From Enterobacterales bacterium CwR94 (GTDB lineage Bacteria; Pseudomonadota; Gammaproteobacteria; Enterobacterales; Enterobacteriaceae), in NCBI GenBank assembly GCA_002837195.1, contig KZ478071.1, forward strand, positions 23,496 to 87,495: a stretch of 64,000 nt of DNA, written 5' to 3'. The first letter of the stretch is position 1, and each line of letters starts with the position of its first letter. The position numbers were made by a program, and so were the translations under genes. Shown in pieces: positions 39,399 to 53,153 of the stretch. The notes under the pieces were generated by a model. It saw nothing but the letters and a program-made list of their open reading frames with translations, had not been told where the DNA came from and searched no databases.

Positions 39399-40661
39399 TT
39401 ATCGCCACACCCCTTTGGTATCAACAATAGCCTGTTGATGTAGGGTGTCGCTGGCGATGGCACGGAATTCTCGGTGATCCACCAGCATAACCAGCACATC
39501 CGCGCGGGCCAGTGCCTGCTCAACGGAAACCAGCGTTGCAAGGCCAGCCAGTTTTGCTGGGGTTTGCGCAATATTGGGTTCTACAACCAGAGTCGTGCCG
39601 GTATGCCACTCCGCGATGAGTTGTGTAACGGCCATCGCAGGGCTTTCACGCAAATCATCAATGTTGGGCTTAAAGGCCAGACCAAAACAGGCAACGGTGA
39701 GTTCACTCGCACGTTTATTGCTTACCGTCAGGCTGTCTGCCACGCATTTTTTTACCTGATCCAGTACCCAGTGCGGTTTAGCATCGTTAACCTCACGTGC
39801 CGTACGAATCAAACGCGCTTGTTGTGGGTTTTGCGCAACAATAAACCAGGGATCGACTGCAATGCAGTGTCCACCAACGCCAGGCCCGGGTTGCAAAATA
39901 TTGACCCGTGGATGACGATTCGCCAGAGCGATCAATTCCCATACGTTGATGTTCTGATCGGCACAAATCAGTGACAGCTCATTGGCAAAGGCAATATTGA
40001 CATCACGAAAGCTGTTTTCGGTCAGTTTGCAAAGCTCAGCCGTGCGGGCATTGGTTTCAACACATTCCCCTTCAAGGAAAATGCGATACAGTTCACTGGC
40101 GCGGGCCGAACACGCTGGCGTCATACCGCCAATAACGCGGTCATTCTTAATCAGTTCAACCATGACCTGTCCAGGCAGCACACGCTCTGGGCAATAGGCA
40201 ATCAAGATGTCGGCGGCTTCGCCCACTTGCTGAGGAAAGGTCAAGTCTGGTCGTGCGGCAGCAAGCCATTCGGCCATCTGTTCAGTTGCGCCTACAGGCG
40301 ATGTTGACTCCAGGATCACCAAGTTACCCTTGGTCAAAACGGGGGCAATGGCCTGTGCCGCTGACTGGACATAACGCAAATCAGGTTGATGTCCTTCCTG
40401 GAAAGGAGTGGGTACCGCGATCAGAAACGCATCCGCCGCTTCAGGCTGTGTTGTGGCGCGCAACCAGCCCTCTTCCACCGCCGTTTTTACGACGCTGGCT
40501 AAGTCAGGTTCAACAATGTGAATATCGCCGCGATTAATGGTGTCGACGGCTTGCTGATTGATATCAACGCCAATGACTTTTTTTTTGCGCGACGCAAAAA
40601 CGGCAGCGGTAGGCAGGCCAATGTAGCCCAATCCTACGACAGAGAGAGTATTGAATGTCAT
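39399..40661 (-). CDS. wecC: UDP-N-acetyl-D-mannosamine dehydrogenase WecC
   Basis: WecC oxidises UDP-ManNAc to UDP-ManNAcA with NAD. The 420-residue protein has GLGYIG (10-15) of the Rossmann fold and the catalytic C266 in [13 protein letters not shown]. It overlaps the wecB stop by 4 bp (ATGA), and wecD follows directly. Confidence 0.96.
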   Translation of the reverse strand: MTFNTLSVVGLGYIGLPTAAVFASRKKKVIGVDINQQAVDTINRGDIHIVEPDLASVVKTAVEEGWLRATTQPEAADAFLIAVPTPFQEGHQPDLRYVQSAAQAIAPVLTKGNLVILESTSPVGATEQMAEWLAAARPDLTFPQQVGEAADILIAYCPERVLPGQVMVELIKNDRVIGGMTPACSARASELYRIFLEGECVETNARTAELCKLTENSFRDVNIAFANELSLICADQNINVWELIALANRHPRVNILQPGPGVGGHCIAVDPWFIVAQNPQQARLIRTAREVNDAKPHWVLDQVKKCVADSLTVSNKRASELTVACFGLAFKPNIDDLRESPAMAVTQLIAEWHTGTTLVVEPNIAQTPAKLAGLATLVSVEQALARADVLVMLVDHREFRAIASDTLHQQAIVDTKGVWR

Positions 40662-41788
40662 AACGTTACCCGGTTGTTTTTTAATGCCTGTACGATGCGT
40701 TCACAGGCATTACCGTCTCCATAAGGATTATGCGCCCGACTCATTGCTTGATAAGCCTCGTCATCGGTTAACAGCTGTGACACGGCAGCCACAATTTTTT
40801 CGACATCCGTGCCCACCAACTTCACCGTTCCAGATTCAACGGCTTCTGGACGCTCCGTTGTCTCACGCATGACCAGTACAGGTTTGCCAAGTGAAGGCGC
40901 TTCTTCCTGAATGCCACCTGAATCCGTCAGGATAAGCCAGGAGTGATACATCAAATAGACAAAGGGCAAATACTCTTGCGGCTCAATCAGAATAATATTC
41001 TCGATGCCCTTAAGAATACGATTTACCGGCTCGCTGACATTGGGATTCAGGTGCACGGGGTAAACGATTTGTGCTTCAGGATGCGCGCGCGCCACCTGCG
41101 CCAGTGCACTACAAATACGTTCAAAACCATCGCCAAAACTTTCGCGGCGATGTCCAGTGACCAGAATCATCTTTTTATCCTGGCATAAAAACGGATACCG
41201 GCTGGCGAGTGATGACCACAAAGCCTGATCGCCAAGCACGCGATCGCGTACCCAAAACAGCGAATCAATCACCGTGTTTCCAGTCACAAAGAGACGTTCA
41301 GATGGAAGGTTCTCGCGCAGGAGATTTTGCCGCGCACGTTCTGTGGGCGGGAAGTGCCATGTCGCAAGGTGTCCCGTTAAGGTGCGGTTGGCCTCTTCTG
41401 GCCAGGGCGAATAAAGATCGCCGGTGCGCAATCCCGCTTCAACATGGCCAACGGGAATACGGTGATAGAACGCTGCCAGGCTAGCGGCAAAGGTTGTTGT
41501 GGTATCGCCATGTACCAGCACCACATCAGGTTTAAACGCCGCGAAAACCCCTTTCAACCCTTCAAGAATGCGGCTGGTGATTTCCGTCAAACCTTGTCCT
41601 GGTCGCATGATATCCAAATCATAATCTGGCGTAATAGCGAAGAGTTTAAGCACTTGATCGAGCATTTCACGGTGCTGTGCTGTTACGCATAACCGCGCGT
41701 CAATCTCGGGATCATTTGATAGCGCATGAACCAGCGGCGCCATTTTGATCGCTTCGGGACGAGTACCAAACACCGTTAATACTTTCAC
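40658..41788 (-). CDS. wecB: UDP-GlcNAc 2-epimerase WecB
   Basis: WecB interconverts UDP-GlcNAc and UDP-ManNAc, supplying WecC. The 376-residue protein begins [20 protein letters not shown] and has GTTTTFA-like and [12 protein letters not shown] motifs of the non-hydrolysing epimerases. It follows wzzE by 24 bp. Confidence 0.97.
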   Translation of the reverse strand: MKVLTVFGTRPEAIKMAPLVHALSNDPEIDARLCVTAQHREMLDQVLKLFAITPDYDLDIMRPGQGLTEITSRILEGLKGVFAAFKPDVVLVHGDTTTTFAASLAAFYHRIPVGHVEAGLRTGDLYSPWPEEANRTLTGHLATWHFPPTERARQNLLRENLPSERLFVTGNTVIDSLFWVRDRVLGDQALWSSLASRYPFLCQDKKMILVTGHRRESFGDGFERICSALAQVARAHPEAQIVYPVHLNPNVSEPVNRILKGIENIILIEPQEYLPFVYLMYHSWLILTDSGGIQEEAPSLGKPVLVMRETTERPEAVESGTVKLVGTDVEKIVAAVSQLLTDDEAYQAMSRAHNPYGDGNACERIVQALKNNRVTL

Positions 41789-41812
41789 ACTTGCTCTCTT
41801 CTGTTCATGGCT

Positions 41813-42889
41813 TCAGCGACGAGAACGACGCATCAGTGCAACACCCGCGCCTACCAGTGCGCCCATTGTTCCCCAGAGTGCCATCAAAAAGGCACGGCGG
41901 GGACTGTCGCGTTTTACAGGTTCTTCAGGCGTACGCAAATAGCGATAGCTCTGAAACTTTTGATCCAGAACTGGCCCTGCTTCTAATGAATGCAGCATCG
42001 CACGATTTTGGTAGTAGTCGAGCGCATAATCAGGCCCGCTGGCACGCAAATTTTCTAACCGCGCCTGCAGCAAGGGTCTGCCGAGTTGGAACATCTCCGA
42101 CTCGGGAAGCTGCTCCGTTGGTGTTGCCGTTCTTGCCTGCTCGATACCTTGCTGCTGCGCTATCTTAAGCGCCTGTTCAACGCTATTGATCTGCCGCTTA
42201 TAGATAGCTTGCGCAACATCCTCCTGGCGTCTGACTTGAGCCGCCAACTGGTCGCTACGCGCCGCCCAGGCCGCTTTGATTTCATCATTCAGATGACGAG
42301 CGGCCCGTTCGCTGGCAAAAGCAATGTATTGACGCAGCAGGTTATTCGCATCCGTCGAGGTATCAGCAATAAGGCGGACGTTATCTGTCAGGTTCTTTTG
42401 CGCATCCGCCGGCGTGTACTGAATGTTATTAATCATCTCATCCAGCAGTGCCGCATCGCCTTTGGCGTTACCACTGCGCCGCGCTTTAAAATAATCGGTT
42501 TGTTGCCAGAACTGGCGGCGCGTATCCCATGAGGAAAGCTGCATAACGAATTCTTGCCAGGCGTTTTCCATTACCGAAGGTTCAGGCGTGACCGCTATGG
42601 CATTGTTGTTGCGGGCATCCAGATTGCGTAAAAATTGCTGCTGGGCGTAATAACGGCCCAGTTGATTTACCGTGGGACGGTCAGTGATCGCGGTCGCACT
42701 CCACTGTTGCGTCACAAATAACGAACCCACATAAGCAATAAGCGCAAATAAAAACGCCAGCCCAACAATCCATATTTTACCGCGCCACAACGCACAGCCA
42801 AGGCTGCGAATATCCAGTTCGTTCTCGATGGTTCCTAAAGAGGCGGTCGGTCCAGTCTCTGTTTTCATTACCATAGGTTCCGAAGTCAT
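41813..42889 (-). CDS. wzzE: ECA chain-length regulator WzzE
   Basis: WzzE sets ECA polysaccharide length in the inner membrane. The product has an N-terminal membrane helix after ENELDIRSLGCALWRGKIW, a large coiled-coil periplasmic part, and a C-terminal helix preceded by RTPEEPVKRDSPRRAFL, all typical of polysaccharide co-polymerases. The ATG at 42889 shares one base with the wecA stop (TGATG), giving 358 residues. MVMKTETG 15 nt downstream is a possible alternative start. Confidence 0.92.
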   Translation of the reverse strand: MTSEPMVMKTETGPTASLGTIENELDIRSLGCALWRGKIWIVGLAFLFALIAYVGSLFVTQQWSATAITDRPTVNQLGRYYAQQQFLRNLDARNNNAIAVTPEPSVMENAWQEFVMQLSSWDTRRQFWQQTDYFKARRSGNAKGDAALLDEMINNIQYTPADAQKNLTDNVRLIADTSTDANNLLRQYIAFASERAARHLNDEIKAAWAARSDQLAAQVRRQEDVAQAIYKRQINSVEQALKIAQQQGIEQARTATPTEQLPESEMFQLGRPLLQARLENLRASGPDYALDYYQNRAMLHSLEAGPVLDQKFQSYRYLRTPEEPVKRDSPRRAFLMALWGTMGALVGAGVALMRRSRR

Positions 42890-43983
42890 CAGTCTGCTTT
42901 GGGTGAGTGAGCTCTGCGCATACGGCGTTTCACGCGTTTTAAGAAGCGAGCGACGCGCCATGCACGTTTAATGCAGTAGCCATAAAACAAAAAGGCGAGA
43001 AGAAACAGTACCAGCATGAACCATTCGGGTACGAAAGCGAGGTATTCACCTAAGACGCCAATGCCTGCCAAAATAGCGGCGGCTAGCGTTATCAGCACAA
43101 ACGCCTGACCCGGCGTAAAGCCCGCGCGCATAATCAGATGGTGAATATGCTGGCGGTCGGCAGAGAAAGGACTCATGCCTTTGCGCAATCGACGATACAT
43201 AATCGCGACCATATCCATCAGTGGAATGGCGATCAGCCACAGGGCAGTGACAGGGGTAATAGGGTGCGTTTTGCCTTGGGTGGTTTCTAACAAGATCCAA
43301 ATAATGGTGAAGCCAATCAGCGTACTGCCGGCATCGCCCATGAAGACTTTATAACGCCGTCCAAAGACACCCAGATTAAGGAGAATGTACGGGATAATGG
43401 CGGCAATCATTGCAAAGCACCACATCGCCAGGCTGAGCTGACCATCGAAATAGAGAATGATGCCCATCGCGGCAAAGGTCACACAGGATAAGCCGCCCAG
43501 CAGCCCATCAATACCGTCAACCATGTTAAAAGCGTTGATCGCTGCCCAAACGGCAAACAGCGTAAGTACATACCCGAAGGGTCCGACGACCAGCTCCCAC
43601 GAACCAAATATGTGGCCCAGGCTCAGCAAATAGAGCTTTCCGTACCACATCATAGCGATAGCGATAAAAGCCTGAACGGTAGCGCGTATTTTTACGCTGA
43701 TATCAAATCGATCATCTAAAGCGCCGACCAATACCAATACGCCTGCACAGGCCAGGTACAGCAGGTCATGGGGAATGTAGTAATTTGTGATGAGGAAAGT
43801 GAAGCAAATCCCTGCATAGACCGAGATGCCTCCCACTAACGGGATAACACCCTGGTGACGTTTGCGATAGTTAGGTTTATCCACCAGACCAATTCTTTTC
43901 GCCACTTTGCGGGCAAAGAACAGGAACACCAGGGAAAACAGAAAAATCGACGCCAGCTCGGTACTCATCGTGAGTAAATTCAC
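42889..43983 (-). CDS. wecA: UDP-GlcNAc:undecaprenyl-phosphate GlcNAc-1-P transferase WecA
   Basis: WecA starts ECA (and often O-antigen) synthesis by making GlcNAc-PP-undecaprenol in the inner membrane. The protein has about 11 helices, NAFNMVDGIDGLLGG and the HIHH loop motif. I choose GTG at 43983 (MNLLTMSTEL), the counterpart of the E. coli MNLLTV start, giving 364 residues; an upstream ATG at 44058 adds 25 cysteine- and histidine-rich residues with no family support. It heads the wec cluster. Confidence 0.93.
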   Translation of the reverse strand: MNLLTMSTELASIFLFSLVFLFFARKVAKRIGLVDKPNYRKRHQGVIPLVGGISVYAGICFTFLITNYYIPHDLLYLACAGVLVLVGALDDRFDISVKIRATVQAFIAIAMMWYGKLYLLSLGHIFGSWELVVGPFGYVLTLFAVWAAINAFNMVDGIDGLLGGLSCVTFAAMGIILYFDGQLSLAMWCFAMIAAIIPYILLNLGVFGRRYKVFMGDAGSTLIGFTIIWILLETTQGKTHPITPVTALWLIAIPLMDMVAIMYRRLRKGMSPFSADRQHIHHLIMRAGFTPGQAFVLITLAAAILAGIGVLGEYLAFVPEWFMLVLFLLAFLFYGYCIKRAWRVARFLKRVKRRMRRAHSPKAD

Positions 43984-44123
43984 ATTAACAGATCTCAACA
44001 AGAAACACTGGAGAATGAAGCAATTAGCATGTCGGCAATGATGGTGACGTTGCACCAAGCCGGGGAGGGATCCTGCCCAGACCGCGATGGCAATTAGCTT
44101 TTCATGTCATATCGTATAGGGCA

Positions 44124-44156
44124 TAAAAGAAAAACGCCACGATTGGACGTGGCGTT
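44124..44156 (-). terminator. Terminator after rho
   Basis: On the minus strand AACGCCACG-TCCAAT-CGTGGCGTT is followed by TTTCTTTT (44133-44156 with the T-tract at 44124-44132). It separates rho from the wec operon. Confidence 0.85.
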
Positions 44157-44225
44157 ACCCGAGTTTTTCTTAGATCTTAAGCGCGGCTCACTGCGAACGC
44201 AGCCGCCGCGAATTAAGCGACCAAC

Positions 44226-45485
44226 TTATGAGCGCTTCATCATGTCGAAGAAATCATCATTGGTTTTGGTCATTGCCAACTTGTTGATGAGGAACTCCAT
44301 CGCATCGATCTCGCCCATTGGGTGGATAATTTTGCGCAGGATCCACATCTTTTGCAGCTCTTCCTGAGTGGTCAGCAATTCTTCTTTACGCGTACCTGAG
44401 CGGTTGTAATCAATCGCAGGGAAGACACGTTTTTCAGCGATTTTACGCGACAGGTGTAATTCCATATTACCTGTACCTTTAAACTCTTCGTAAATCACTT
44501 CATCCATCTTCGAACCGGTATCAATCAGCGCGGTTGCAATAATGGTCAGACTTCCACCCTCTTCCACATTACGTGCAGCACCGAAGAAACGCTTCGGACG
44601 GTGCAAGGCGTTAGCATCCACACCACCGGTTAACACTTTGCCAGAGGCTGGAACAACGGTGTTGTAAGCACGGGCCAGACGGGTGATGGAGTCGAGCAGG
44701 ATGATGACGTCTTTTTTGTGCTCAACCAGACGTTTCGCTTTCTCGATAACCATTTCGGCGACCTGAACGTGACGAGAAGCGGGCTCGTCAAAGGTGGAAG
44801 CAATCACTTCACCTTTCACCAGACGTTGCATTTCTGTCACTTCTTCAGGACGTTCGTCAATCAACAGCACCATCAACACGCAATCGGGATGGTTATAGGC
44901 AATGCTCTGCGCAATATTCTGCAGCAGCATTGTTTTACCGGCTTTTGGCGGCGCCACGATCAAGCCACGTTGACCGCGACCAATAGGTGATGCCAGATCC
45001 AGAACGCGTGCGGTTAAATCTTCTGTCGAACCATTACCACGCTCCATGCGCAAACGTGAGTTGGCATGCAGTGGGGTCAAGTTTTCAAACAGGATCTTGC
45101 TACGCGCATTTTCCGGTTTATCGTAGTTAACCTCGTTAACCTTCAGCAGCGCAAAGTAACGCTCGCCTTCTTTAGGCGGACGGATTTTACCAGAAATGGT
45201 ATCACCAGTGCGGAGGTTAAAACGGCGGATTTGGCTGGGAGAGACGTAGATATCATCGGGACCGGCAAGGTAGGAGCTGTCTGCAGAACGGAGGAAACCA
45301 AATCCATCCTGCAATATCTCCAGCACACCGTCGCCGAAGATATCTTCGCCACTTTTCGCATGTTGCTTAAGGATGGCGAAGATGATGTCCTGTTTGCGCA
45401 TACGCGCCAGGTTCTCTAGCCCCATGTTTTCGCCGAGAGTTATCAGGTCAGAAACCGGCGTATTCTTTAATTCGGTAAGATTCAT
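44226..45485 (-). CDS. rho: Transcription termination factor Rho
   Basis: Rho is a hexameric RNA-dependent ATPase that ends untranslated transcripts. The 419-residue protein has the N-terminal RNA-binding domain ([13 protein letters not shown] near 56-68), the Walker A APPKAGKT near 177-184, and the Q and R loops. It equals E. coli Rho in length. The 358-bp leader is discussed separately. Confidence 0.98.
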   Translation of the reverse strand: MNLTELKNTPVSDLITLGENMGLENLARMRKQDIIFAILKQHAKSGEDIFGDGVLEILQDGFGFLRSADSSYLAGPDDIYVSPSQIRRFNLRTGDTISGKIRPPKEGERYFALLKVNEVNYDKPENARSKILFENLTPLHANSRLRMERGNGSTEDLTARVLDLASPIGRGQRGLIVAPPKAGKTMLLQNIAQSIAYNHPDCVLMVLLIDERPEEVTEMQRLVKGEVIASTFDEPASRHVQVAEMVIEKAKRLVEHKKDVIILLDSITRLARAYNTVVPASGKVLTGGVDANALHRPKRFFGAARNVEEGGSLTIIATALIDTGSKMDEVIYEEFKGTGNMELHLSRKIAEKRVFPAIDYNRSGTRKEELLTTQEELQKMWILRKIIHPMGEIDAMEFLINKLAMTKTNDDFFDMMKRS

Positions 45486-45843
45486 AGTGGTGGGTTCTTA
45501 AACTCGGGGTAAATCTCGAAAGTATGTCGTGAATGGTATGGCAAACAAATCCATGCCAGTTAATGGCGTCTTGTTGACGCTTCTGCACATCGCGAACACC
45601 GAGCAATTGTGGAGAACGGACACGAGGAAACGTGCGAAACAAGGTGCCTGAAAACGTTGACGTTAACCGTCAGATTGCTAATGCCATGCACTGATATATG
45701 TGGAGCAGGTACGGAATTAACAAGGGATAAAACTAAGATTCAAACTACAGGTAAGTTCATAATGCAGTGAGCGTAACTTAGCACGCTCAAAGCAGGGCGT
45801 CCAGCAGTCAGGGAAAAAATTCGACCACCGACGCCCAGGCGGC
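45486..45843 (-). other. rho leader and trxA-rho intergenic region
   Basis: No gene is visible. On the minus strand short hairpins occur (TGACG-GTTAA-CGTCA and GCGTC-AACAA-GACGC). E. coli rho is autoregulated through its leader and has a short rhoL frame; I see no convincing rhoL homologue here, and no intrinsic terminator for trxA, so read-through or Rho-dependent ending is likely. Confidence 0.5.
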
Positions 45844-46176
45844 TTAGCTCAGATTCGCGGTAAGGAACTCTTTCAGCTGGCCTTTAGAAAGTGCGCCAAC
45901 TTTCGTGGCCGCCACTTCGCCGTCTTTAAACAGCAGCAGTGTAGGAATACCGCGGATACCATATTTCGGTGCAGTGCCCGGGTTTTCGTCAATGTTCAGC
46001 TTGGCGATTGTCAGTTTACCGTCGAACTCTTCTGCAATTTCATCCAGGATGGGTGCGATCATCTTACACGGACCACACCACTCAGCCCAGAAATCAACCA
46101 GCGTTAGACCGTCCGCTTTCAGGACGTCGGTTTCAAAGCTATCGTCGGTCAGATGAACAATTTTATCGCTGCTCAT
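45844..46176 (-). CDS. trxA: Thioredoxin 1
   Basis: TrxA is a small cytoplasmic dithiol reductase serving ribonucleotide reductase, methionine sulfoxide reductase and others. The 110-residue protein has the active site WCGPC (33-37) and the conserved cis-proline in [11 protein letters not shown]. It lies upstream of rho and is divergent from rhlB over 117 bp. Confidence 0.98.
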   Translation of the reverse strand: MSSDKIVHLTDDSFETDVLKADGLTLVDFWAEWCGPCKMIAPILDEIAEEFDGKLTIAKLNIDENPGTAPKYGIRGIPTLLLFKDGEVAATKVGALSKGQLKEFLTANLS

Positions 46177-46293
46177 TTCTTACTCCAAAAGTTATGCCAG
46201 ACAGATTGGTGCAAAATTTACCAACCCAGGTTGACTTTATTTCAACGGATACGCTTTCGTAAAGCAATACTATGCTGATATTCTACCATCACT

Positions 46294-47589
46294 ATGAGCA
46301 AAACACACTTAACCGAACAGAAGTTTTCCGACTTCGCCCTGCACCCCAAAGTAGTTGAAGCTCTTGAAAGTAAAGGGTTTCATAACTGCACGCCGATACA
46401 GGCATTGGCATTACCGCTGACGTTAGCGGGTCGCGATGTCGCGGGGCAGGCGCAAACCGGTACGGGCAAAACGATGGCGTTTCTGACGTCAACGTTTCAT
46501 CATCTCCTTTCTCACCCGGCGGCTGAAGGCCGTCAGGTCAATCAACCGCGCGCCTTAATCATGGCGCCGACGCGCGAATTAGCCGTGCAGATCCACACAG
46601 ACGCTGAACCGCTGGCGCAAGCATCAGGCTTAAAACTTGGCCTGGCCTATGGCGGCGACGGTTACGATAAGCAACTGAAAGTGCTGGAAAGTGGCGTCGA
46701 TATACTGATCGGCACCACCGGCCGTCTAATCGATTACGCGAAACAGAATCACATTAACCTTGGTGCGATCCAAGTTGTGGTGCTGGACGAAGCCGACCGC
46801 ATGTTTGATCTCGGCTTTATTAAAGATATTCGTTGGTTGTTCCGTCGCATGCCTGCTGCAAATCAGCGTCTGAATATGCTGTTTTCCGCCACGCTTTCCT
46901 GGCGTGTACGCGAGTTGGCTTTTGAACATATGAACAACGCTGAATATGTTGAAGTTGAGCCAGAACAGCGCACCGGCCATCGCATTAAGGAAGAGTTGTT
47001 CTACCCTTCCAATGAAGAAAAAATGCGTCTGCTGCAAACGTTGATCGAAGAAGAGTGGCCAGATCGCGCCATTATTTTCGCCAACACCAAACATCGCTGT
47101 GAAGATATCTGGGGCCATCTGGCCGCGGATGGTCATCGCGTTGGGCTGTTAACGGGTGATGTGGCGCAGAAAAAACGCCTGCGTATTCTCGATGATTTCA
47201 CCAAAGGTGATTTGGATATTTTGGTCGCCACAGATGTAGCAGCACGTGGTCTCCATATTCCATCAGTGACGCACGTCTTTAACTACGATTTGCCGGACGA
47301 TCGGGAAGATTATGTTCACCGTATCGGTCGTACGGGACGTGCAGGTGCGAATGGCAACTCAATTAGCCTGGCGTGCGAAGAGTACGCACTCAATTTACCC
47401 GCTATCGAAGAGTATATTGGCCACGGTATTCCGGTCAGTAAATACAATAGCGATGCATTGATGAGTGATCTGCCGCCACCTAAGCGCTTGAGTCGTCCGC
47501 GCACGGGTAATGGTCCTCGTCGTGGCGGTAGCAACAATGGCCGTCGTAATGGCCCACCGCGTAATAATAATCGTAAACGCTCGAGTTAA
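46294..47589 (+). CDS. rhlB: DEAD-box RNA helicase RhlB
   Basis: RhlB is the helicase of the RNase E degradosome. The 431-residue protein has the Q motif, [22 protein letters not shown] and [10 protein letters not shown] in order, then a C-terminal basic, asparagine- and arginine-rich tail ([20 protein letters not shown]). gppA starts 6 bp after its stop, so the two share a transcript as in E. coli. Confidence 0.97.
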   Translation: MSKTHLTEQKFSDFALHPKVVEALESKGFHNCTPIQALALPLTLAGRDVAGQAQTGTGKTMAFLTSTFHHLLSHPAAEGRQVNQPRALIMAPTRELAVQIHTDAEPLAQASGLKLGLAYGGDGYDKQLKVLESGVDILIGTTGRLIDYAKQNHINLGAIQVVVLDEADRMFDLGFIKDIRWLFRRMPAANQRLNMLFSATLSWRVRELAFEHMNNAEYVEVEPEQRTGHRIKEELFYPSNEEKMRLLQTLIEEEWPDRAIIFANTKHRCEDIWGHLAADGHRVGLLTGDVAQKKRLRILDDFTKGDLDILVATDVAARGLHIPSVTHVFNYDLPDDREDYVHRIGRTGRAGANGNSISLACEEYALNLPAIEEYIGHGIPVSKYNSDALMSDLPPPKRLSRPRTGNGPRRGGSNNGRRNGPPRNNNRKRSS

Positions 47590-47595
47590 TTATCT

Positions 47596-49086
47596 ATGCT
47601 AAGTGCGTCGTCTCTTTATGCCGCCATCGACCTGGGGTCTAACAGCTTTCATATGTTGGTGGTGCGTGAAGTGGCGGGCACTATTCAGACCATGTCACGT
47701 ATCAAACGCAAAGTGCGTCTTGCTGCGGGTCTGGATGCCGAACAGCGCCTGTCGCAGGAAGCGATGGAGCGCGGCTGGCAGTGCTTACGTTTGTTTGCCG
47801 AACAACTACGCGATATCCCTGCCGATCAAATCCGTGTCGTGGCCACAGCAACGCTGCGACTGGCGATAAATGCCGACGATTTTCTTGCTCCCGCCGCACA
47901 AATTCTGGGTTGTCCCGTCAACGTGATCAGCGGTGAAGAAGAGGCGCGCCTGATATACCAAGGCGTGGCGCATACAACCGGCGGCTCCGACAAACGTTTA
48001 GTGGTGGATATTGGTGGTGGTTCTACCGAATTAGTTACCGGAAATGGCGCTCAAACCTCTGCACTATTCAGCCTGCCAATGGGTTGTGTGACCTGGCTGG
48101 AACGTTATTTCTGTGACCGACATTTGGGACAGGAAAATTTTGCACAAGCTGAGCAAGCTGCACGTGAAATCATTCGCCCTGTCGCTGCGGAATTACGCCA
48201 GCAGGGCTGGGAAGTGTGCGTGGGGGCATCTGGTACGGTTCAGGCTTTGCAAGAAATAATGATGGCGCAAGGCATGGACGAGCGCATCACATTAAGCAAA
48301 CTGCAGCAGTTAAAACAGCGCGCGATTCATTGCGGCAAGCTGGAAGAATTGGAAATTGAAGGGCTGACGCTGGAGCGCGCATTGGTCTTTCCGAGCGGAC
48401 TGTCCATCTTGTTGGCGATTTTCACTGAATTGAAAATTGATAACATGACACTGGCTGGCGGCGCACTGCGTGAGGGGCTGGTCTATGGCATGTTACATTT
48501 GCCGGTCGACCGCGATATTCGTGCACGCACATTACACAGTATTCAGCGTCGTTTTGCGCTGGATATGCAGCAAGCAGAACACGTTCGTGAGCTGGCGAGC
48601 GTTTTTTTTCGTCAGGTCAAATCAGCCTGGCAGTTAGATGCGCGCTGTCAGGAAATCCTCGATAGCGCCTGCCTGCTGCATGAAATCGGACTGAGCGTCG
48701 ATTTTCGTCGCGCGCCACAGCATGCAGCCTATCTGGTCAGGCATCTTGATCTCCCAGGTTTCACCCCTGCCCAAAAAGTCCTGTTGGCCGCACTGCTTCA
48801 AAATCAAAGCCAAAATATCGATCTGGCCTTACTCAATCAACAAAATGCATTACCGCCGCGAATGGCGGAGCGGTTATGCCGTTTGTTGCGACTGGCGATT
48901 GTGCTGGCCAGTCGTCGGATGGACGACAGTTTGCCTGCTGTCCGTTTACAAGCCAGTGAAGATAACCTGATGTTAACCTTGCCCCCTGAGTGGCTGGCAT
49001 TGCATGCCCTGCGGGCAGAATTACTCGAGCAAGAGCGTTTATATCAGAGCTATGCGCACTGGACGCTGACCATTCAATCATCTTGA
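47596..49086 (+). CDS. gppA: Guanosine pentaphosphate phosphohydrolase GppA
   Basis: GppA converts pppGpp to ppGpp and also degrades exopolyphosphate. The 496-residue protein has [10 protein letters not shown] and the ASKHA phosphate loop [11 protein letters not shown], plus a C-terminal HD-like helical half. It is directly downstream of rhlB and convergent with rep; only 6 bp separate the two stops. Confidence 0.96.
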   Translation: MLSASSLYAAIDLGSNSFHMLVVREVAGTIQTMSRIKRKVRLAAGLDAEQRLSQEAMERGWQCLRLFAEQLRDIPADQIRVVATATLRLAINADDFLAPAAQILGCPVNVISGEEEARLIYQGVAHTTGGSDKRLVVDIGGGSTELVTGNGAQTSALFSLPMGCVTWLERYFCDRHLGQENFAQAEQAAREIIRPVAAELRQQGWEVCVGASGTVQALQEIMMAQGMDERITLSKLQQLKQRAIHCGKLEELEIEGLTLERALVFPSGLSILLAIFTELKIDNMTLAGGALREGLVYGMLHLPVDRDIRARTLHSIQRRFALDMQQAEHVRELASVFFRQVKSAWQLDARCQEILDSACLLHEIGLSVDFRRAPQHAAYLVRHLDLPGFTPAQKVLLAALLQNQSQNIDLALLNQQNALPPRMAERLCRLLRLAIVLASRRMDDSLPAVRLQASEDNLMLTLPPEWLALHALRAELLEQERLYQSYAHWTLTIQSS

Positions 49087-49092
49087 GGCATA

Positions 49093-51495
<2,403 letters not shown>

Positions 51496-51514
51496 CATCT
51501 AAAACCAGGCTACA

Positions 51515-52990
51515 TTAACCTGCAACAGCAATGCGTTTCATGTCAGTCATGTAGTTACGCAGCTTGCTACCCACGGCTTCAATGGGGTGATTACGGATGG
51601 CTTCGTTCACATCGCGCAGCTGCGCGTTATCAACAGCGTTACCCGCGATCGCTTTGCCCAAGTCACCCGCTTGCAGCGTGGTCATGAACTCTTTCAGCAG
51701 CGGTACCGCAGCGAAGGAGAACAAGTAGTTACCGTATTCTGCGGTATCAGAGATAACCACGTTCATTTCATACAGACGCTTACGTGCAATGGTGTTCGCA
51801 ATCAGCGGCAGCTCATGCAGAGATTCGTAGTACGCAGACTCTTCGATGATGCCCGCATCAACCATGGTTTCAAATGCCAGCTCAACACCCGCTTTCACCA
51901 TCGCAACCATCACCACACCGTGGTCGTAGTATTCTTGCTCAGCGATTTTACCTTCAAACTGAGGCGCATTTTCAAACGCAGTGCGGCCCGTCTCTTCACG
52001 CCAGGTCAGCAAGTTTTTATCATCATTCGCCCAGTCCGCCATCATGCCCGCAGAGAAATCACCCGCGATAATGTCATCCATGTGCTTCTGGAACAGCGGC
52101 GCCATGATCTCTTTCAACTGTTCAGACAGCGCATAGGCACGCAGCTTAGCCGGGTTAGACAGGCGATCCATCATCAGGGTGATACCACCAAACTTCAGGG
52201 ATTCGGTGATCGTTTCCCAACCAAATTGCAGCAGTTTCTCTGCGTAAGCAGGGTCAGTGCCTTCTGCCACCAGCTTGTCAAAGCACAGCAGAGAGCCCGC
52301 TTGCAGCATGCCGCACAGAATGGTCTGCTCACCCATCAGGTCAGACTTAACTTCTGCAACGAAAGAGGATTCCAACACACCCGCACGATGACCACCGGTC
52401 GCAGCGGCCCAGGCTTTCGCCAGCGCCATACCTTCACCTTTTGGATCGTTTTCTGGGTGCACCGCGATCAAGGTTGGAACACCAAAGCCACGTTTGTACT
52501 CTTCACGAACTTCAGTACCTGGGCACTTCGGTGCCACCATGATAACGGTGATGTCTTTACGTACGGTTTCACCCACTTCCACGATGTTGAAGCCGTGAGA
52601 ATAACCCAGTGCAGCACCGTTTTTCATCAGTGGCTGTACCGCCTGAACCACAGCGGAGTGCTGCTTGTCTGGCGTCAGGTTAACCACCAAGTCGGCCTGT
52701 GGGATCAGTTCTTCATAGGTCCCCACCTGAAAACCGTTTTCGGTGGCTTTGCGCCATGACGCACGTTTTTCTGCGATAGCTTCTGGACGTAAGGCATAAG
52801 ACACATCCAGACCTGAATCACGCATGTTCAGGCCCTGGTTCAGACCCTGAGCACCACAACCAACAATGACGACTTTTTTCCCTTTCAGGTAACTTGCTTC
52901 ATCAGCAAATTCATCACGCGTCATGAAACGACATTTACCTAATTGCGCCAACTGCTGACGCAGGTTCAAAGTATTGAAATAGTTAGACAT
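51515..52990 (-). CDS. ilvC: Ketol-acid reductoisomerase IlvC (class II, long form)
   Basis: IlvC performs the Mg2+/NADPH-dependent alkyl migration and reduction in isoleucine and valine synthesis. The 491-residue long form has [20 protein letters not shown] for nucleotide binding and the duplicated C-domain. The ATG at 52990 ([13 protein letters not shown]) follows GGAGT and matches E. coli; the frame upstream to 53086 crosses the promoter. It is divergent from its activator gene ilvY. Confidence 0.97.
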   Translation of the reverse strand: MSNYFNTLNLRQQLAQLGKCRFMTRDEFADEASYLKGKKVVIVGCGAQGLNQGLNMRDSGLDVSYALRPEAIAEKRASWRKATENGFQVGTYEELIPQADLVVNLTPDKQHSAVVQAVQPLMKNGAALGYSHGFNIVEVGETVRKDITVIMVAPKCPGTEVREEYKRGFGVPTLIAVHPENDPKGEGMALAKAWAAATGGHRAGVLESSFVAEVKSDLMGEQTILCGMLQAGSLLCFDKLVAEGTDPAYAEKLLQFGWETITESLKFGGITLMMDRLSNPAKLRAYALSEQLKEIMAPLFQKHMDDIIAGDFSAGMMADWANDDKNLLTWREETGRTAFENAPQFEGKIAEQEYYDHGVVMVAMVKAGVELAFETMVDAGIIEESAYYESLHELPLIANTIARKRLYEMNVVISDTAEYGNYLFSFAAVPLLKEFMTTLQAGDLGKAIAGNAVDNAQLRDVNEAIRNHPIEAVGSKLRNYMTDMKRIAVAG

Positions 52991-53153
52991 GGGTACTCCA
53001 TTATTCGGTTGTGTTTGCTGTTTTGTTCTGCAGATAAGCGCGTATTGCCTCATCACTATGTCCCCATCATATGACAGGAAATGCATTGCTTAAATTGATA
53101 TATTAACAACGTGATATTGCATAAAACGAAACGTCATTATAGGGCTGAATCGT
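52991..53153. promoter_or_regulatory. ilvC-ilvY divergent control region
   Basis: This 163-bp gap should hold the two IlvY operators that control ilvC in response to acetolactate and acetohydroxybutyrate. A TTG-N9-CAA dyad lies near 53094-53108 in AT-rich sequence, and TATTGCATAA near 53114. These LysR-type motifs are suggestive only. Confidence 0.4.

Noticed and set aside
39380..39571. N-terminal extension of wecD into wecC
   Set aside because: The extra residues are the wecC 3' end read in another frame; the family start is at 39379.
51587..52759. 390-codon open frame antisense to ilvC
   Set aside because: It lies wholly opposite the highly conserved ilvC gene, has a low-complexity His/Gln/Arg composition typical of a shadow frame, and has no ribosome site.
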